DNA of 26,636 bases from CAYJBP01 sp964368605 (lineage in GTDB: Bacteria > Bacillota > Dehalobacteriia > UBA4068), in NCBI GenBank assembly GCA_964368605.1, contig CAYJBP010000023.1:1-26636 (forward strand), written 5' to 3'. Position numbers and translations under genes: made by a program. Each line of letters starts with the position of its first letter. Position 1 is the first letter of the stretch. Shown in pieces: positions 18,838-26,518 of the stretch. Below the pieces are notes generated by a model. That model searched no databases. It worked only from the letters and a program-made list of their open reading frames with translations, and was not told the DNA's origin.

Positions 18838-19335
18838 ATGCAAGCAAAAGGAACAGTCTTTAAGTTTGGCGATAATATCGATACAGATGTAATAATCCCG
18901 GCTCGTTATCTAAATGTATCCAGCGGCGAGGAGCTGGCCAAATACTGTATGCGTGATATAGACGAGCAATTTGTAAACAAAATAGCAAAAGGCGATATAA
19001 TTGTAGCCACCAAAAATTTTGGCTGCGGTTCATCGCGCGAGCATGCGCCGCTTGCTATTAAATGCGCCGGGATATCCTGCGTTATAGCAGCTACTTTTGC
19101 CAGAATTTTTTACAGAAACGCCATTAATATCGGCCTACCCATTTTAGAATGTGCAGCCGCCGCCGATGATATTAAAGAGGGCGAGCAAATCGATGTAGAT
19201 TTTAATAGTGGCCTAATCACTAATTTAAGCACCGGTAAAACCTATCAGGCCGAGCCTTTTCCGGAGTTTATTCAAAAGATTATTCAAAATGATGGCCTGG
19301 TAAACTATACCAAATCCAAGCTGGGGGGTGAATAA
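18838..19335 (+). CDS. leuD: 3-isopropylmalate dehydratase small subunit
   Basis: LeuD is the swivelling small subunit that completes the active site of LeuC. From ATG 18838 it has 165 aa and begins [19 protein letters not shown], the standard N-terminus. [13 protein letters not shown] is the substrate-recognition loop, and [19 protein letters not shown] is characteristic of the family. AAGGAG lies six bases upstream of this ATG. A GTG at 18820 would add six residues but has no ribosome binding site. It is packed between leuC and leuB, with three bases to leuB. Confidence 0.96.
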   Translation: MQAKGTVFKFGDNIDTDVIIPARYLNVSSGEELAKYCMRDIDEQFVNKIAKGDIIVATKNFGCGSSREHAPLAIKCAGISCVIAATFARIFYRNAINIGLPILECAAAADDIKEGEQIDVDFNSGLITNLSTGKTYQAEPFPEFIQKIIQNDGLVNYTKSKLGGE

Positions 19336-19338
19336 TCA

Positions 19339-20409
19339 ATGTATAATATTGCAGTAATCAAAGGCGATGGCATCGGCCCGGAAATTATTAAGCAAACCTT
19401 AAAAGTGCTGGATGCAATAAGCATTAAATATGGGCATCAATTTAATTATCAGGATATTCTTTTAGGCGGCGAGGCGATTGAGCAAACGGGATCATCCCTG
19501 CCACAGGCCACAATCGACATTGCTAAAAAAAGCGATGCCGTATTGATGGGCGCAATTGGCGACCCTAAATACGATCATTTGCCCGGCGAGCAAAGGCCGG
19601 AAAAAGGCCTGCTTAAAATCCGTGAAGCCTTGGGTGTATATTGCAATTTGCGCCCGGCGATTATTCATCAAGCCTTAAGCGCAGCCTGCCCCTTAAAAAG
19701 CGAGATTATCGAGGGCGGCTTAGATATTATGATTGTGCGTGAGCTAACCGGCGGCATTTATTTTGGCGAGCGAGGCTATCGGGAAGGCAAATATGGCGAG
19801 GAGGCCTATGATACCGAAAGTTATAGCCCCCTGGAAATTAAGCGTATTGCCAAAATTGCTTTTGAAACGGCTGCCGCACGCCAAAAAAAGCTAACCAGCA
19901 TTGATAAAGCCAATGTATTGGAAAGCTCGCGGCTTTGGCGTAAAATTGTTAGTGAAATGGCGGCCGATTATCCCGATGTGCAGTTAGAGCATATGTATGT
20001 GGATAATGCGGCTATGCAATTGGTAAAAAACCCTCGTCAATTTGATGTTATTCTAACCAATAATATTTTTGGCGATATTCTATCCGACGAGGCCAGCATG
20101 ATAACCGGCTCGATAGGGATGTTACCCTCGGCCAGCCTAAACGGAGCCGATGGTTTTGGCCTTTATGAGCCAATTCATGGTTCGGCACCCGATATCGCAG
20201 GTAAGGATCTGGCCAATCCAATTGCCACTATTTTGTCGGCGGCAATGATGCTGCGCTATGCCTTAAAGCTAAACGAGGAGGCACAAGCTATCGAGGCGGC
20301 AGTAAGCAAGGTTTTGGCCGATGGCTATCGTACCGCCGATATTATGAGTGAAGGCTTGCAACAAGTGGGCTGCCAAGAAATGGGCGACTTGATTGCTAAG
20401 GCAATTTAA
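19339..20409 (+). CDS. leuB: 3-isopropylmalate dehydrogenase
   Basis: LeuB is the NAD-dependent oxidative decarboxylase that yields 2-oxoisocaproate, the last dedicated step before transamination. The 356-aa protein has GDGIGPEI near the N-terminus, the substrate-loop [15 protein letters not shown], the catalytic and metal segment [18 protein letters not shown] with [15 protein letters not shown], and the NAD-binding [26 protein letters not shown] precedes the start. It is the last gene of the leu operon and is followed by a perfect-stem terminator. Confidence 0.97.
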   Translation: MYNIAVIKGDGIGPEIIKQTLKVLDAISIKYGHQFNYQDILLGGEAIEQTGSSLPQATIDIAKKSDAVLMGAIGDPKYDHLPGEQRPEKGLLKIREALGVYCNLRPAIIHQALSAACPLKSEIIEGGLDIMIVRELTGGIYFGERGYREGKYGEEAYDTESYSPLEIKRIAKIAFETAAARQKKLTSIDKANVLESSRLWRKIVSEMAADYPDVQLEHMYVDNAAMQLVKNPRQFDVILTNNIFGDILSDEASMITGSIGMLPSASLNGADGFGLYEPIHGSAPDIAGKDLANPIATILSAAMMLRYALKLNEEAQAIEAAVSKVLADGYRTADIMSEGLQQVGCQEMGDLIAKAI

Positions 20410-20424
20410 TAATAGTGTGCTAAT

Positions 20425-20460
20425 AAAAGGTTGTCGTAAAATTTACGACAACCTTTTATT
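20425..20460 (+). terminator. Terminator of the leu operon
   Basis: Positions 20425-20440 are the exact reverse complement of 20442-20457 (AAAAGGTTGTCGTAAA and its partner), so a long stem with a small loop forms and ends in CCTTTTATT. The A-rich 5' side allows some action on the opposite strand as well. Confidence 0.85.
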
Positions 20461-20516
20461 CAAATAGTGGTAAAAAGCAGTATTTTCTGTTATGATATTA
20501 ATATGGAGGTGTAGTC

Positions 20517-21383
20517 ATGAAAGAAATTATCGCCAAAACCATTATTTCGCAAAAAAACAGCCTAAATCTTTATCGGGGCTGCACCCATGGCTGCATTTAT
20601 TGCGATAGCCGCAGCGAAATTTATGGCAAAACCTATGATTTTGAAAATATCGAAGTTAAAACAAATGCCTTAGATTTAATTGATAAAGAGTTATCCAAAA
20701 AACGTCAAAAAGGGATGATAGTAACCGGCTCGATGACCGACCCCTATTTGCCGCTGGAAAAAGAGCTGGAGTATACCAAACGAGCATTGGAGCTTATCAA
20801 AAAACACCATTTTGGGGCGGCCATATTAACAAAATCCGACTTGATTTTAAGAGATATCGATTTGCTTACAAGCATCAATCGGCAAACAAAATGCGTGGTA
20901 CAGATGACCCTTACCACCTATGACCAAAACCTTTGCCAAATTTTAGAGCCCAATGTTTGCCCAACCCAACGCCGCTTCGAAGTTTTGCAAGCCATGAATC
21001 AGGCCGGCATCCCTACCATAGTATGGCTAACCCCGATTTTGCCTTTTATCAATGATAATGAAGAAAATATCCGCGGCTTGCTCGATTATTGCCTTAAAGC
21101 CGGCGTTAAAGGCATTCTAACTTTTGGCATGGGCATGACCCTGCGCTATGGCAATCGCGAATACTATTATCAAAAACTTACCGAGCATTTTCCGCATCTA
21201 AAAAAAGAGTATTTGCGCAAATTTGGCGCAAGCTATGGCATCAAAAGCCCTCATAATGCTCGGCTATCTAAAATAATTCGTGATTTTTGTCAAGAACATC
21301 AAATCCTTTATGGCGAAAAACAGATTTTTAACTATATTTGGGATTTTCCCATGCCTAATCAGCAGCTTTCACTTTTTGATTAG
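20517..21383 (+). CDS. SPL-family radical SAM protein with C-terminal QLSLF
   Basis: This radical S-adenosylmethionine enzyme resembles the spore photoproduct lyase / DNA repair photolyase group (COG1533 type). The substrate is unknown. The 288-aa protein has the [4Fe-4S] motif CTHGCIYCD with C22, C26 and C29. Next come TGSMTDPYLPLEKE, AILTKSDLILRDIDLL and EPNVCPTQRR, then a glycine-rich TFGMGMTLR. The C-terminus is PNQQLSLFD, which contains QLSLF, the canonical sliding-clamp-binding motif and fits a DNA-repair role. GGAGGTG lies six bases before the ATG. It appears monocistronic, and its last codons form one arm of a 14-bp inverted repeat. Confidence 0.85.
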   Translation: MKEIIAKTIISQKNSLNLYRGCTHGCIYCDSRSEIYGKTYDFENIEVKTNALDLIDKELSKKRQKGMIVTGSMTDPYLPLEKELEYTKRALELIKKHHFGAAILTKSDLILRDIDLLTSINRQTKCVVQMTLTTYDQNLCQILEPNVCPTQRRFEVLQAMNQAGIPTIVWLTPILPFINDNEENIRGLLDYCLKAGVKGILTFGMGMTLRYGNREYYYQKLTEHFPHLKKEYLRKFGASYGIKSPHNARLSKIIRDFCQEHQILYGEKQIFNYIWDFPMPNQQLSLFD

Positions 21384-21395
21384 CTGCTGATTAGG
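21354..21395 (+). terminator. Inverted repeat spanning the radical SAM stop codon
   Basis: CCTAATCAGCAGCT (21354-21367) is the exact reverse complement of 21382-21395, with a 14-nt loop. The left arm encodes the last residues before the stop. GGGCTTTGCTTTTTAG follows. It may protect the mRNA end or terminate within the coding end; a second, stronger terminator follows at 21414-21450. Confidence 0.6.
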
Positions 21396-21413
21396 GCTTT
21401 GCTTTTTAGTATA

Positions 21414-21450
21414 AAAAAAGGATTGTCGCTTTTTGCGACAACCCTTTTTT
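21414..21450. terminator. Bidirectional terminator between convergent genes
   Basis: AAAAAAGGATTGTCGC (21414-21429) pairs with GCGACAACCCTTTTTT (21435-21450), with one A·C mismatch and a loop of five Ts. Runs of A and T on both sides let it serve the radical SAM gene (plus) and the transporter (minus). Confidence 0.9.
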
Positions 21451-21466
21451 ATCTTTAATTAAATTA

Positions 21467-22663
21467 TTATTGAACCGGTTTGGTCATAAAGCGTAAGATG
21501 ATGGCGGCGGCTAAAAGTGCTGCCGATACATAAAATGCTAAAGTGTAAGTGCCGGTGCTATCTACAATAGCAGCAGCTACAACCGGGCCGGAAATACCGG
21601 CTAAACCCCAGGCAGTATATACTACGCCATAATTGGTGCCCATATTTTTCATGCCATAATAATCGGCTGTGGTGGATGGGAAAATCGAAAGCAATGCACC
21701 ATAGGCAATACCGCAAACGATTGTACCGATAGTAATGGTTAAGTAAGTAGTGTATAAGGGGAATAACATCATATTGGCTGCTTGCAAAATCAGCATTAAT
21801 AGCAAAGCATTTAAACGGCCGATTTTATCGGAAATAATACCGCCGCCCACACGACCAACTGCATTAAATACTGCCAATAAAGATACAAAGAATGCGCCGC
21901 CTTCAATGCCGCCTTGATCTAAAGCAATATTGGCAATATTACCAATAATGATTAAGCCGGCCGAAGAACCCAGCAAAAACATTAACCACATTAGGTAGAA
22001 TTGCTTGGTTTTAACCATTTCGCGCCATACAAAATCACGGCCGGCCGCAGCCTTTTTGGCCTTAACTTTAGCAGGCTCGGCAGGCGTATAGCCGGCAGGG
22101 GGATTGGTAATCATCAAAGATAAGGGAATCGAAATTACCGTTACGCCAATACCTAAGATTAAAAAGGTTTGCGAAGTGCCAACCGCAGCAATTAAAGCAG
22201 TAGCCAAAGGGGCATAAAATACCGAGGCCAAACCAAAACCGGCCACAACAACCCCCGAAATTAAACCCTTTTTGCTGGGATGGAACCATTTTAAGGCCGG
22301 CGGTGTAGCACAACCATAACAAAAACCGATACCAATACCCGATACTACACCAAAAGTTAATAATAAACCGGTAGGGGTAGTAAAAAAGCTAGATAAAATT
22401 AAACCTAAACCCATAAAAATGCCGCCGATTAAAATAACCCGCTTAGGACCGATTCGATCTTGCAAAATACCTGCTACCAATAAAGCCAAGGAAAAGACTA
22501 CAATGGCTACCGTATACGGTAAAGAAGCCTCGGAATTGCTCCAGCCGTCAATAATCAATTGCTTTTTGATAACGCTCCAGGCATAAAGCACCCCGATAGA
22601 TAGCGTTATGCCCAAACATGATAGCAAAACCCGCATAGATCCTTTGTTACTTTGTTCACTCAT
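21467..22663 (-). CDS. OFA-family major facilitator transporter
   Basis: This is a 398-aa secondary transporter of the oxalate/formate antiporter (OFA) branch of the major facilitator superfamily. Twelve hydrophobic segments can be traced, with an N-terminal GITLSIGVLYAWSVIKK, the loop-2 motif GRIGPK-like QDRIGPKRVI, and a central cytoplasmic loop rich in Lys and Ala (about 195-215). The second half repeats the pattern with GGIISDKIGRLNALL. The substrate is not evident; oxalate/formate, lactate or other carboxylates are all possible, and no oxalate-degrading gene is nearby. GGAGGTAAGAA precedes the ATG. It is monocistronic and divergent from the CPBP gene. Confidence 0.88.
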   Translation of the reverse strand: MSEQSNKGSMRVLLSCLGITLSIGVLYAWSVIKKQLIIDGWSNSEASLPYTVAIVVFSLALLVAGILQDRIGPKRVILIGGIFMGLGLILSSFFTTPTGLLLTFGVVSGIGIGFCYGCATPPALKWFHPSKKGLISGVVVAGFGLASVFYAPLATALIAAVGTSQTFLILGIGVTVISIPLSLMITNPPAGYTPAEPAKVKAKKAAAGRDFVWREMVKTKQFYLMWLMFLLGSSAGLIIIGNIANIALDQGGIEGGAFFVSLLAVFNAVGRVGGGIISDKIGRLNALLLMLILQAANMMLFPLYTTYLTITIGTIVCGIAYGALLSIFPSTTADYYGMKNMGTNYGVVYTAWGLAGISGPVVAAAIVDSTGTYTLAFYVSAALLAAAIILRFMTKPVQ

Positions 22664-22720
22664 TTTCTTACCTCCATAAAAAAATAAAAATTATGACTTC
22701 GTATCCAAAACATCTATTTA

Positions 22721-22749
22721 ATTATATAACTAATTGCCCCAAAAAGCAA
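22721..22749 (-). promoter_or_regulatory. Candidate promoter of the OFA transporter
   Basis: On the minus strand, TTGCTT (22749-22744), a 17-bp spacer and a perfect TATAAT (22726-22721) lie about 60 bp before the start codon. It sits back to back with the promoter of the CPBP gene, so the two could share regulation. Confidence 0.5.
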
Positions 22750-22762
22750 TAGTTAAATTTAT

Positions 22763-22791
22763 TTGACCAATTGCCTAAAACAGGGTATAAT
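22763..22791 (+). promoter_or_regulatory. Promoter of the CPBP gene
   Basis: TTGACC (22763-22768), 17 bp, then a perfect TATAAT (22786-22791), about 29 bp before the chosen start codon. The -35 itself reads as a TTG codon in frame with the gene, but translation is not expected from it. Confidence 0.85.
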
Positions 22792-22819
22792 AAGAGTATT
22801 GTCTTTGCAAGAGGTGTTT

Positions 22820-23527
22820 ATGAGCAAAAATTCTCGTCAATTAAATAAAGTTTATATTAAGCCTGATTGGCATGCTTACCAGGCTTTTTTATCTATGTTA
22901 GCCGTGCTTTTTATTGTGTCGGTGCCTTTTTATTTTGCCGATAGCGTTAAAAACGAAATGGCCTTTTTTTTGCTAACTTATGTTTTGCAGGCCGGAACTT
23001 TTATTTTATTGCCTTTATTTTTTGCGGCTAAAATTTATAATCAAGCGCCGCAGGCCTTGGGTTTTCAGGGTAATTCTGTGCTTAAAATTTTGCCTTTGGC
23101 CTTAAGCTTTGGCCTATTAATCTACCTGTTAAATATAGTTATATCATCCCTATCTTTGCTGGTTTTTCCTAATCAGCCCCAAGAATTACAAAGCATAATG
23201 ATTATGATTATCGAAAGTGATCAAATTTGGTATAAGGCTCTTTTGGTTTTTTGTGTGGTAATTTTAGGGCCGGCCGCCGAGGAATTATTTTTTCGGGGCT
23301 TCTTATTTGCCGCTTTGGAAAAAAGAATGGGCAAAACAATTGCCATTATCCTTTCGGCCTTAATTTTTGCGCTGGCGCATGAAACGGTATGGGTAGCTAT
23401 CCCCATCTTTTTTGGGGGCATGGCTTTTGCTTTGCTTTATGCTCATTTTCGTGATATAATCTTAAACATGCTGGTGCATACCATTTGGAATGGTATATCG
23501 GTATCATTAATGTTTGCTTTATTATAA
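22820..23527 (+). CDS. CPBP-family intramembrane glutamic endopeptidase
   Basis: This is a 235-aa membrane protein of the CPBP/Abi family (Rce1-like intramembrane proteases). Hydrophobic segments lie at about 21-40, 47-70, 88-115, 138-152, 172-186, 190-208 and 222-235. The active-site motifs are EELFFRG (E154, E155, R159), FALAH (183-187) and HTIWN (H220, N224), all intact. The substrate is unknown; relatives act in membrane protein processing, bacteriocin immunity or regulation. I start at ATG 22820, preceded by AGAGGTG, because the upstream in-frame codons overlap the promoter. It stands alone between the OFA gene and the cyclophilin. Confidence 0.88.
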   Translation: MSKNSRQLNKVYIKPDWHAYQAFLSMLAVLFIVSVPFYFADSVKNEMAFFLLTYVLQAGTFILLPLFFAAKIYNQAPQALGFQGNSVLKILPLALSFGLLIYLLNIVISSLSLLVFPNQPQELQSIMIMIIESDQIWYKALLVFCVVILGPAAEELFFRGFLFAALEKRMGKTIAIILSALIFALAHETVWVAIPIFFGGMAFALLYAHFRDIILNMLVHTIWNGISVSLMFALL

Positions 23528-23575
23528 ACGGCAATCCTAGCAACTAAAATATATTATAGTAGAAAGAGGGATATT

Positions 23576-24082
23576 ATGGTAATTATTGAAATGGAAAACG
23601 GACAAACAATCGAGATTGAATTATACCCGGAAATTGCTCCCAATACCGTCCAAAACTTTAAGTGGTTGGTTAGCCAGGGTTATTATGATGGCTTGATTTT
23701 TCATCGGGTAATCAATGGTTTTATGATTCAAGGCGGCTGCCCCGATGGCGAGGGTACAGGCAATCCCGGTTATAGTATCAAAGGCGAATTTAGAGGCAAT
23801 GGCTTCCCTAATGAGCTTAAACATGATCGCGGTGTGCTTTCGATGGCTCGTTCGCAGCATCCCGATTCGGCCGGTTCGCAGTTTTTTATCATGCATAAGG
23901 CCAGCACACATTTAGATGGTCAATATGCAGGTTTTGGTAAGGTTATTAAGGGTATGGAAACTGTAGATGCAATTGCCGATTGCCAAACCGGCTTCCAAGA
24001 TCGCCCCAAGCAGGCTCAGGTGATGAAAAAAGTTTATTTAGTAGACGAAGGCGATCAAATCGAAGAGCCTAAAAAGTTATAA
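23576..24082 (+). CDS. Cyclophilin-type peptidyl-prolyl cis-trans isomerase
   Basis: This is a cytoplasmic prolyl isomerase that assists protein folding; no signal peptide is present. The 168-aa single-domain protein has catalytic R44 in FHRVINGFMIQGG, Q52, and the SQFFIM segment (101-106) with the neighbouring H112. The insertion GDGEGTGNPGY-like stretch (57-66) is typical of short bacterial PpiB proteins. AGAGGG precedes the ATG, 48 nt after the CPBP gene. It may share a transcript with that gene and the following phosphofructokinase (56-nt gap), as no terminator is visible between them. Confidence 0.93.
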   Translation: MVIIEMENGQTIEIELYPEIAPNTVQNFKWLVSQGYYDGLIFHRVINGFMIQGGCPDGEGTGNPGYSIKGEFRGNGFPNELKHDRGVLSMARSQHPDSAGSQFFIMHKASTHLDGQYAGFGKVIKGMETVDAIADCQTGFQDRPKQAQVMKKVYLVDEGDQIEEPKKL

Positions 24083-24138
24083 ATAGTAAATAAAGTAACA
24101 TTTTTGCAAACTATGCATATAATATTAGGAGGTAAGTT

Positions 24139-25374
24139 ATGCCTGTAAGCGGTAATGCCATAGTTGCCCAAAGCGGCGGCCCTACGGCGGTAATTAATAG
24201 TAGTGTTAGTGGGGTTATTCAAACTTGGCTTAATCAAAAGAATGGTTTTAAGATATATGGTGGCATTTCGGGAATAAAAGGTATTTTAGAAGGCGATATT
24301 ATTGATTTAGGCCAGCAAGATCCGGCCATTATCGAGGGCTTGCGCTATACGCCGGGGGCCGGTATTTATTCTTGCCGCTATAAAGTTGGCGAAGAAGATC
24401 AACGGCGTTTGGTGCAGATTTTCAAAAAGCTAAATATTCGTTATTTCTTTTATAATGGTGGTAATGATTCGATGGATACCGCCCATAAAACTTTTTTAGC
24501 AGCCCAAGAAGCAGGCTGGGAAATGCAGGTAATTGGGGTGCCCAAAACCATCGACAATGATTTACCATTTACCGATCATTGCCCCGGCTTTGGTTCGGCC
24601 GCCAAATATATTGCTACTACCGTTCGGGAAACAGGCATCGACCTCGAAAGTGTTTCGACCAAAAACAAAGTAACGGTTTTAGAGGCCATGGGCCGTGATG
24701 CCGGCTGGCTAACCGCGGCTGCCGCCTTAGCCAAGCGCTATGATGACGAGGCTCCGCATTTAATTTATCTGCCGGAAATTGCCTTTAGCAAGGAAAAGTT
24801 TTTGGCCGATGTGCAGCGTGTTTATCAAAGCTTAGGCTATTGTTATGTGGTGGTATCCGAGGGAATTAATTATGGCGATGGTGTTTATGTTTCGGCTTCT
24901 AAAAGCGTGGATGCTTTTGGGCATCCCCAATTAAGCGGCGCCGGCGATTGCCTAAAGAATATGATTGAGCATGAATTGGGCATTAAAGCCCGTGCCAATA
25001 CCATGGGTACTATGCAAAGGGCGGCCATGCATATGGCTTCGCAAACCGACTTGGATGAAGCCTATATGGTGGGTGCGCAGGCCGTAAAATATGCTTTAAG
25101 CGGCGAAAATGGCGTAATGGTTACCTTAGAGCGTGCCGATAGCCGCCATTATAGCAGTTTTTGCGGTAAAATCGGCCTGGAAAAAGTGGCTAATATCGAA
25201 AAGAAATTTCCGCTTAGTTGGCTAAACGAGGCTCAAAATTATGTAAAGCAAGAATTTGTAGATTATGCACTTCCTTTAATTGAAGGCGAGCCAAAAATCC
25301 CTTTTCATAATGGTTTACCAAATTATGTGCGCATAGATCGCCAAAAAGGGAAAATAGAACTAGACATTTTATAA
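24139..25374 (+). CDS. pfp: Pyrophosphate-dependent 6-phosphofructokinase
   Basis: This enzyme phosphorylates fructose 6-phosphate, probably with pyrophosphate rather than ATP, and can run reversibly. The 411-aa protein has an N-terminal AQSGGPTAVINSS. Two positions discriminate the donor. The loop GGNDS (107-111) has Asp (D110) where ATP enzymes have Gly, and PKTIDND (135-141) has Lys (K136) where ATP enzymes have Gly (PGTIDND). Both predict PPi use. EAMGRDAGW (182-190) binds the sugar phosphate. GGAGG lies eight bases before the ATG. It is separate from the lower-glycolysis cluster. Confidence 0.93.
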   Translation: MPVSGNAIVAQSGGPTAVINSSVSGVIQTWLNQKNGFKIYGGISGIKGILEGDIIDLGQQDPAIIEGLRYTPGAGIYSCRYKVGEEDQRRLVQIFKKLNIRYFFYNGGNDSMDTAHKTFLAAQEAGWEMQVIGVPKTIDNDLPFTDHCPGFGSAAKYIATTVRETGIDLESVSTKNKVTVLEAMGRDAGWLTAAAALAKRYDDEAPHLIYLPEIAFSKEKFLADVQRVYQSLGYCYVVVSEGINYGDGVYVSASKSVDAFGHPQLSGAGDCLKNMIEHELGIKARANTMGTMQRAAMHMASQTDLDEAYMVGAQAVKYALSGENGVMVTLERADSRHYSSFCGKIGLEKVANIEKKFPLSWLNEAQNYVKQEFVDYALPLIEGEPKIPFHNGLPNYVRIDRQKGKIELDIL

Positions 25375-25389
25375 AAAATGTGCTATAAT
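25361..25389 (+). promoter_or_regulatory. Promoter of the PHP gene
   Basis: TAGACA (25361-25366, 5 of 6), an exact 17-bp spacer, and TATAAT (25384-25389), with TG one base before the -10 (extended). The -35 lies in the last codons of the phosphofructokinase gene. It leaves a leader of about 78 nt. Confidence 0.8.
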
Positions 25390-25473
25390 ATAGGCATGGG
25401 TCAGTATTTTTGTAACAAAATTTAGGGGCTGTTCATACATAAGTTGCCACCTTGAACGGACGGAGGAATTTAA

Positions 25474-26238
25474 TTGCAGATCGATATGCATTGTCACACC
25501 GCGGAAGGTTCTGTTGATGGGCGCGTTAGTATATTTGATATAGTAGACCAGCTAAAGCTTAAGGGTTATCAAGCCGTACTAACCACCGATCATAATTCTT
25601 ACCGCGGTTATGAAGCCTGGCAGGAAAGTGGCCGGGACGATTTTATTGTTTTTAAAGGTATAGAATACGACACCTTAGATGCCGGGCATATGATAATTAT
25701 CATGCCCGATGAAGTAGATACCAAAGTTTTTAGTTATCGGGGCATGGATGTAAAAAGATTGATTGCCTTGGTGCATCGTTTAGGCGGCTTAATTGGGCCG
25801 GCACATCCTTATGATTATTGCAAGTTTGGTATGCAAAACCATCGCAAATGGCGCAAAATGCAAAAAATTTGTCATGAGTTTGATTTTATCGAAGCTTTTA
25901 ATTCTTGTGCAAGCGTAGTTGGCAATCATTTGGCGGCTAGGCTTACTAAAAAGTATAAAAAACCGGCCTTTGGTGGCTCGGATAATCACCGTTTTTCGGG
26001 TATTGGCTTAGGTAGCACCTATTTAGGGGCGCATCCTAAGAATAATAGCCAATTAATTCAAGCTATTAAGCATGGTGTATCCTGCCAGGCCGGCGGCCAA
26101 TACAATCCCGATTCTTTTGCCTGCGCCCATAGCTTTTTATATTCCTGCGGTGCTAATTTGTACTATTATACCAGCAATAAATCCCTGGCCTTGATTATGG
26201 CCTATAAACGTAATAAAGCCCAAAAGGGCACTATTTAA
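25474..26238 (+). CDS. PHP-domain metal-dependent phosphoesterase (TTG start)
   Basis: This is a 254-aa protein of the polymerase-and-histidinol-phosphatase (PHP) superfamily. The metal ligands can be read in order: H6 and H8 in DMHCHT, D39-H40 in TTDHNS, E64, H111 in GPAHPYD, and D170 and H172 in GGSDNH. The substrate is unknown; relatives hydrolyse nucleoside or sugar phosphates. The start is TTG: GGAGG (25462-25466) is seven bases upstream, and the only nearby ATG (25486) would cut into the DMHCHT motif. About 50 residues after the domain are rich in Tyr, Ser and Cys and match nothing I know. It has its own promoter and terminator. Confidence 0.85.
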   Translation: MQIDMHCHTAEGSVDGRVSIFDIVDQLKLKGYQAVLTTDHNSYRGYEAWQESGRDDFIVFKGIEYDTLDAGHMIIIMPDEVDTKVFSYRGMDVKRLIALVHRLGGLIGPAHPYDYCKFGMQNHRKWRKMQKICHEFDFIEAFNSCASVVGNHLAARLTKKYKKPAFGGSDNHRFSGIGLGSTYLGAHPKNNSQLIQAIKHGVSCQAGGQYNPDSFACAHSFLYSCGANLYYYTSNKSLALIMAYKRNKAQKGTI

Positions 26239-26249
26239 TACCTGCTTTT

Positions 26250-26282
26250 AAAGGGCTATGGCATAATGCCATAGCTCTTTTT
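26250..26282 (+). terminator. Terminator of the PHP gene
   Basis: AAAGGGCTATGGCA (26250-26263) pairs over 14 positions (one G·U) with 26267-26280 around a TAA loop, and ends in a run of five Ts. It is a classical intrinsic terminator. Confidence 0.92.
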
Positions 26283-26360
26283 ATATGCGCAAATTATTTT
26301 TCTTTTTCGAGGGATTTTTAGAGTTTTGTTATAGTGTTTTTCTTGATTTGCTTGGGTTTG

Positions 26361-26418
26361 TTGCTGCCTGTTTTTAGCTTGGTTGTAGATTATTTACTTT
26401 TTGGGGCGGATATTTTGG
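26361..26418. repeat. 58-nt dispersed repeat, copy B
   Basis: It aligns without gaps to copy A (15222-15279), with about 46 of 58 bases identical by eye. Shared blocks include TTGCTGCCTGTT, TATTTAC and GGCGGATATTT. Similarity continues to the left (TTTGCTTGGGTT at 26347-26358, compare 15209-15220). It has no inverted partner, unlike copy A. Confidence 0.65.
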
Positions 26419-26460
26419 CTTGTTTCTTTGATTTAATAAATGGGGTTTCGCTCCTTTATT

Positions 26461-26518
26461 TTGCTGCCTTTTGTTAACTGGATTGTAGGCTATTTACATT
26501 TTTAGGCGAATATTTATG
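26461..26518. repeat. 58-nt dispersed repeat, copy C
   Basis: It aligns without gaps to copy A, with about 49 of 58 bases identical by eye. Blocks TTGCTGCC, TATTTACATT and TATTTATG are conserved. It begins 100 nt after the start of copy B, in the same orientation. No reading frame is conserved across the copies. Confidence 0.65.

Noticed and set aside
22763..22819. Upstream TTG start for the CPBP protein
   Set aside because: That codon is the -35 element of a strong promoter, so it would not be on the main transcript. The ATG at 22820 has its own AGAGGTG.
24118..24123. TATAAT before the phosphofructokinase gene
   Set aside because: Transcription from it would begin at or after the ribosome binding site, and no -35 fits. 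It is probably chance in AT-rich DNA.
25420..25460. TTTAGGGGCTG shared between 25420 and the terminator at 8893 as a regulatory repeat
   Set aside because: GGGGCTG is a common terminator stem arm, and the copy at 25420 lacks the complementary arm. The shared stretch is too short to claim homology.
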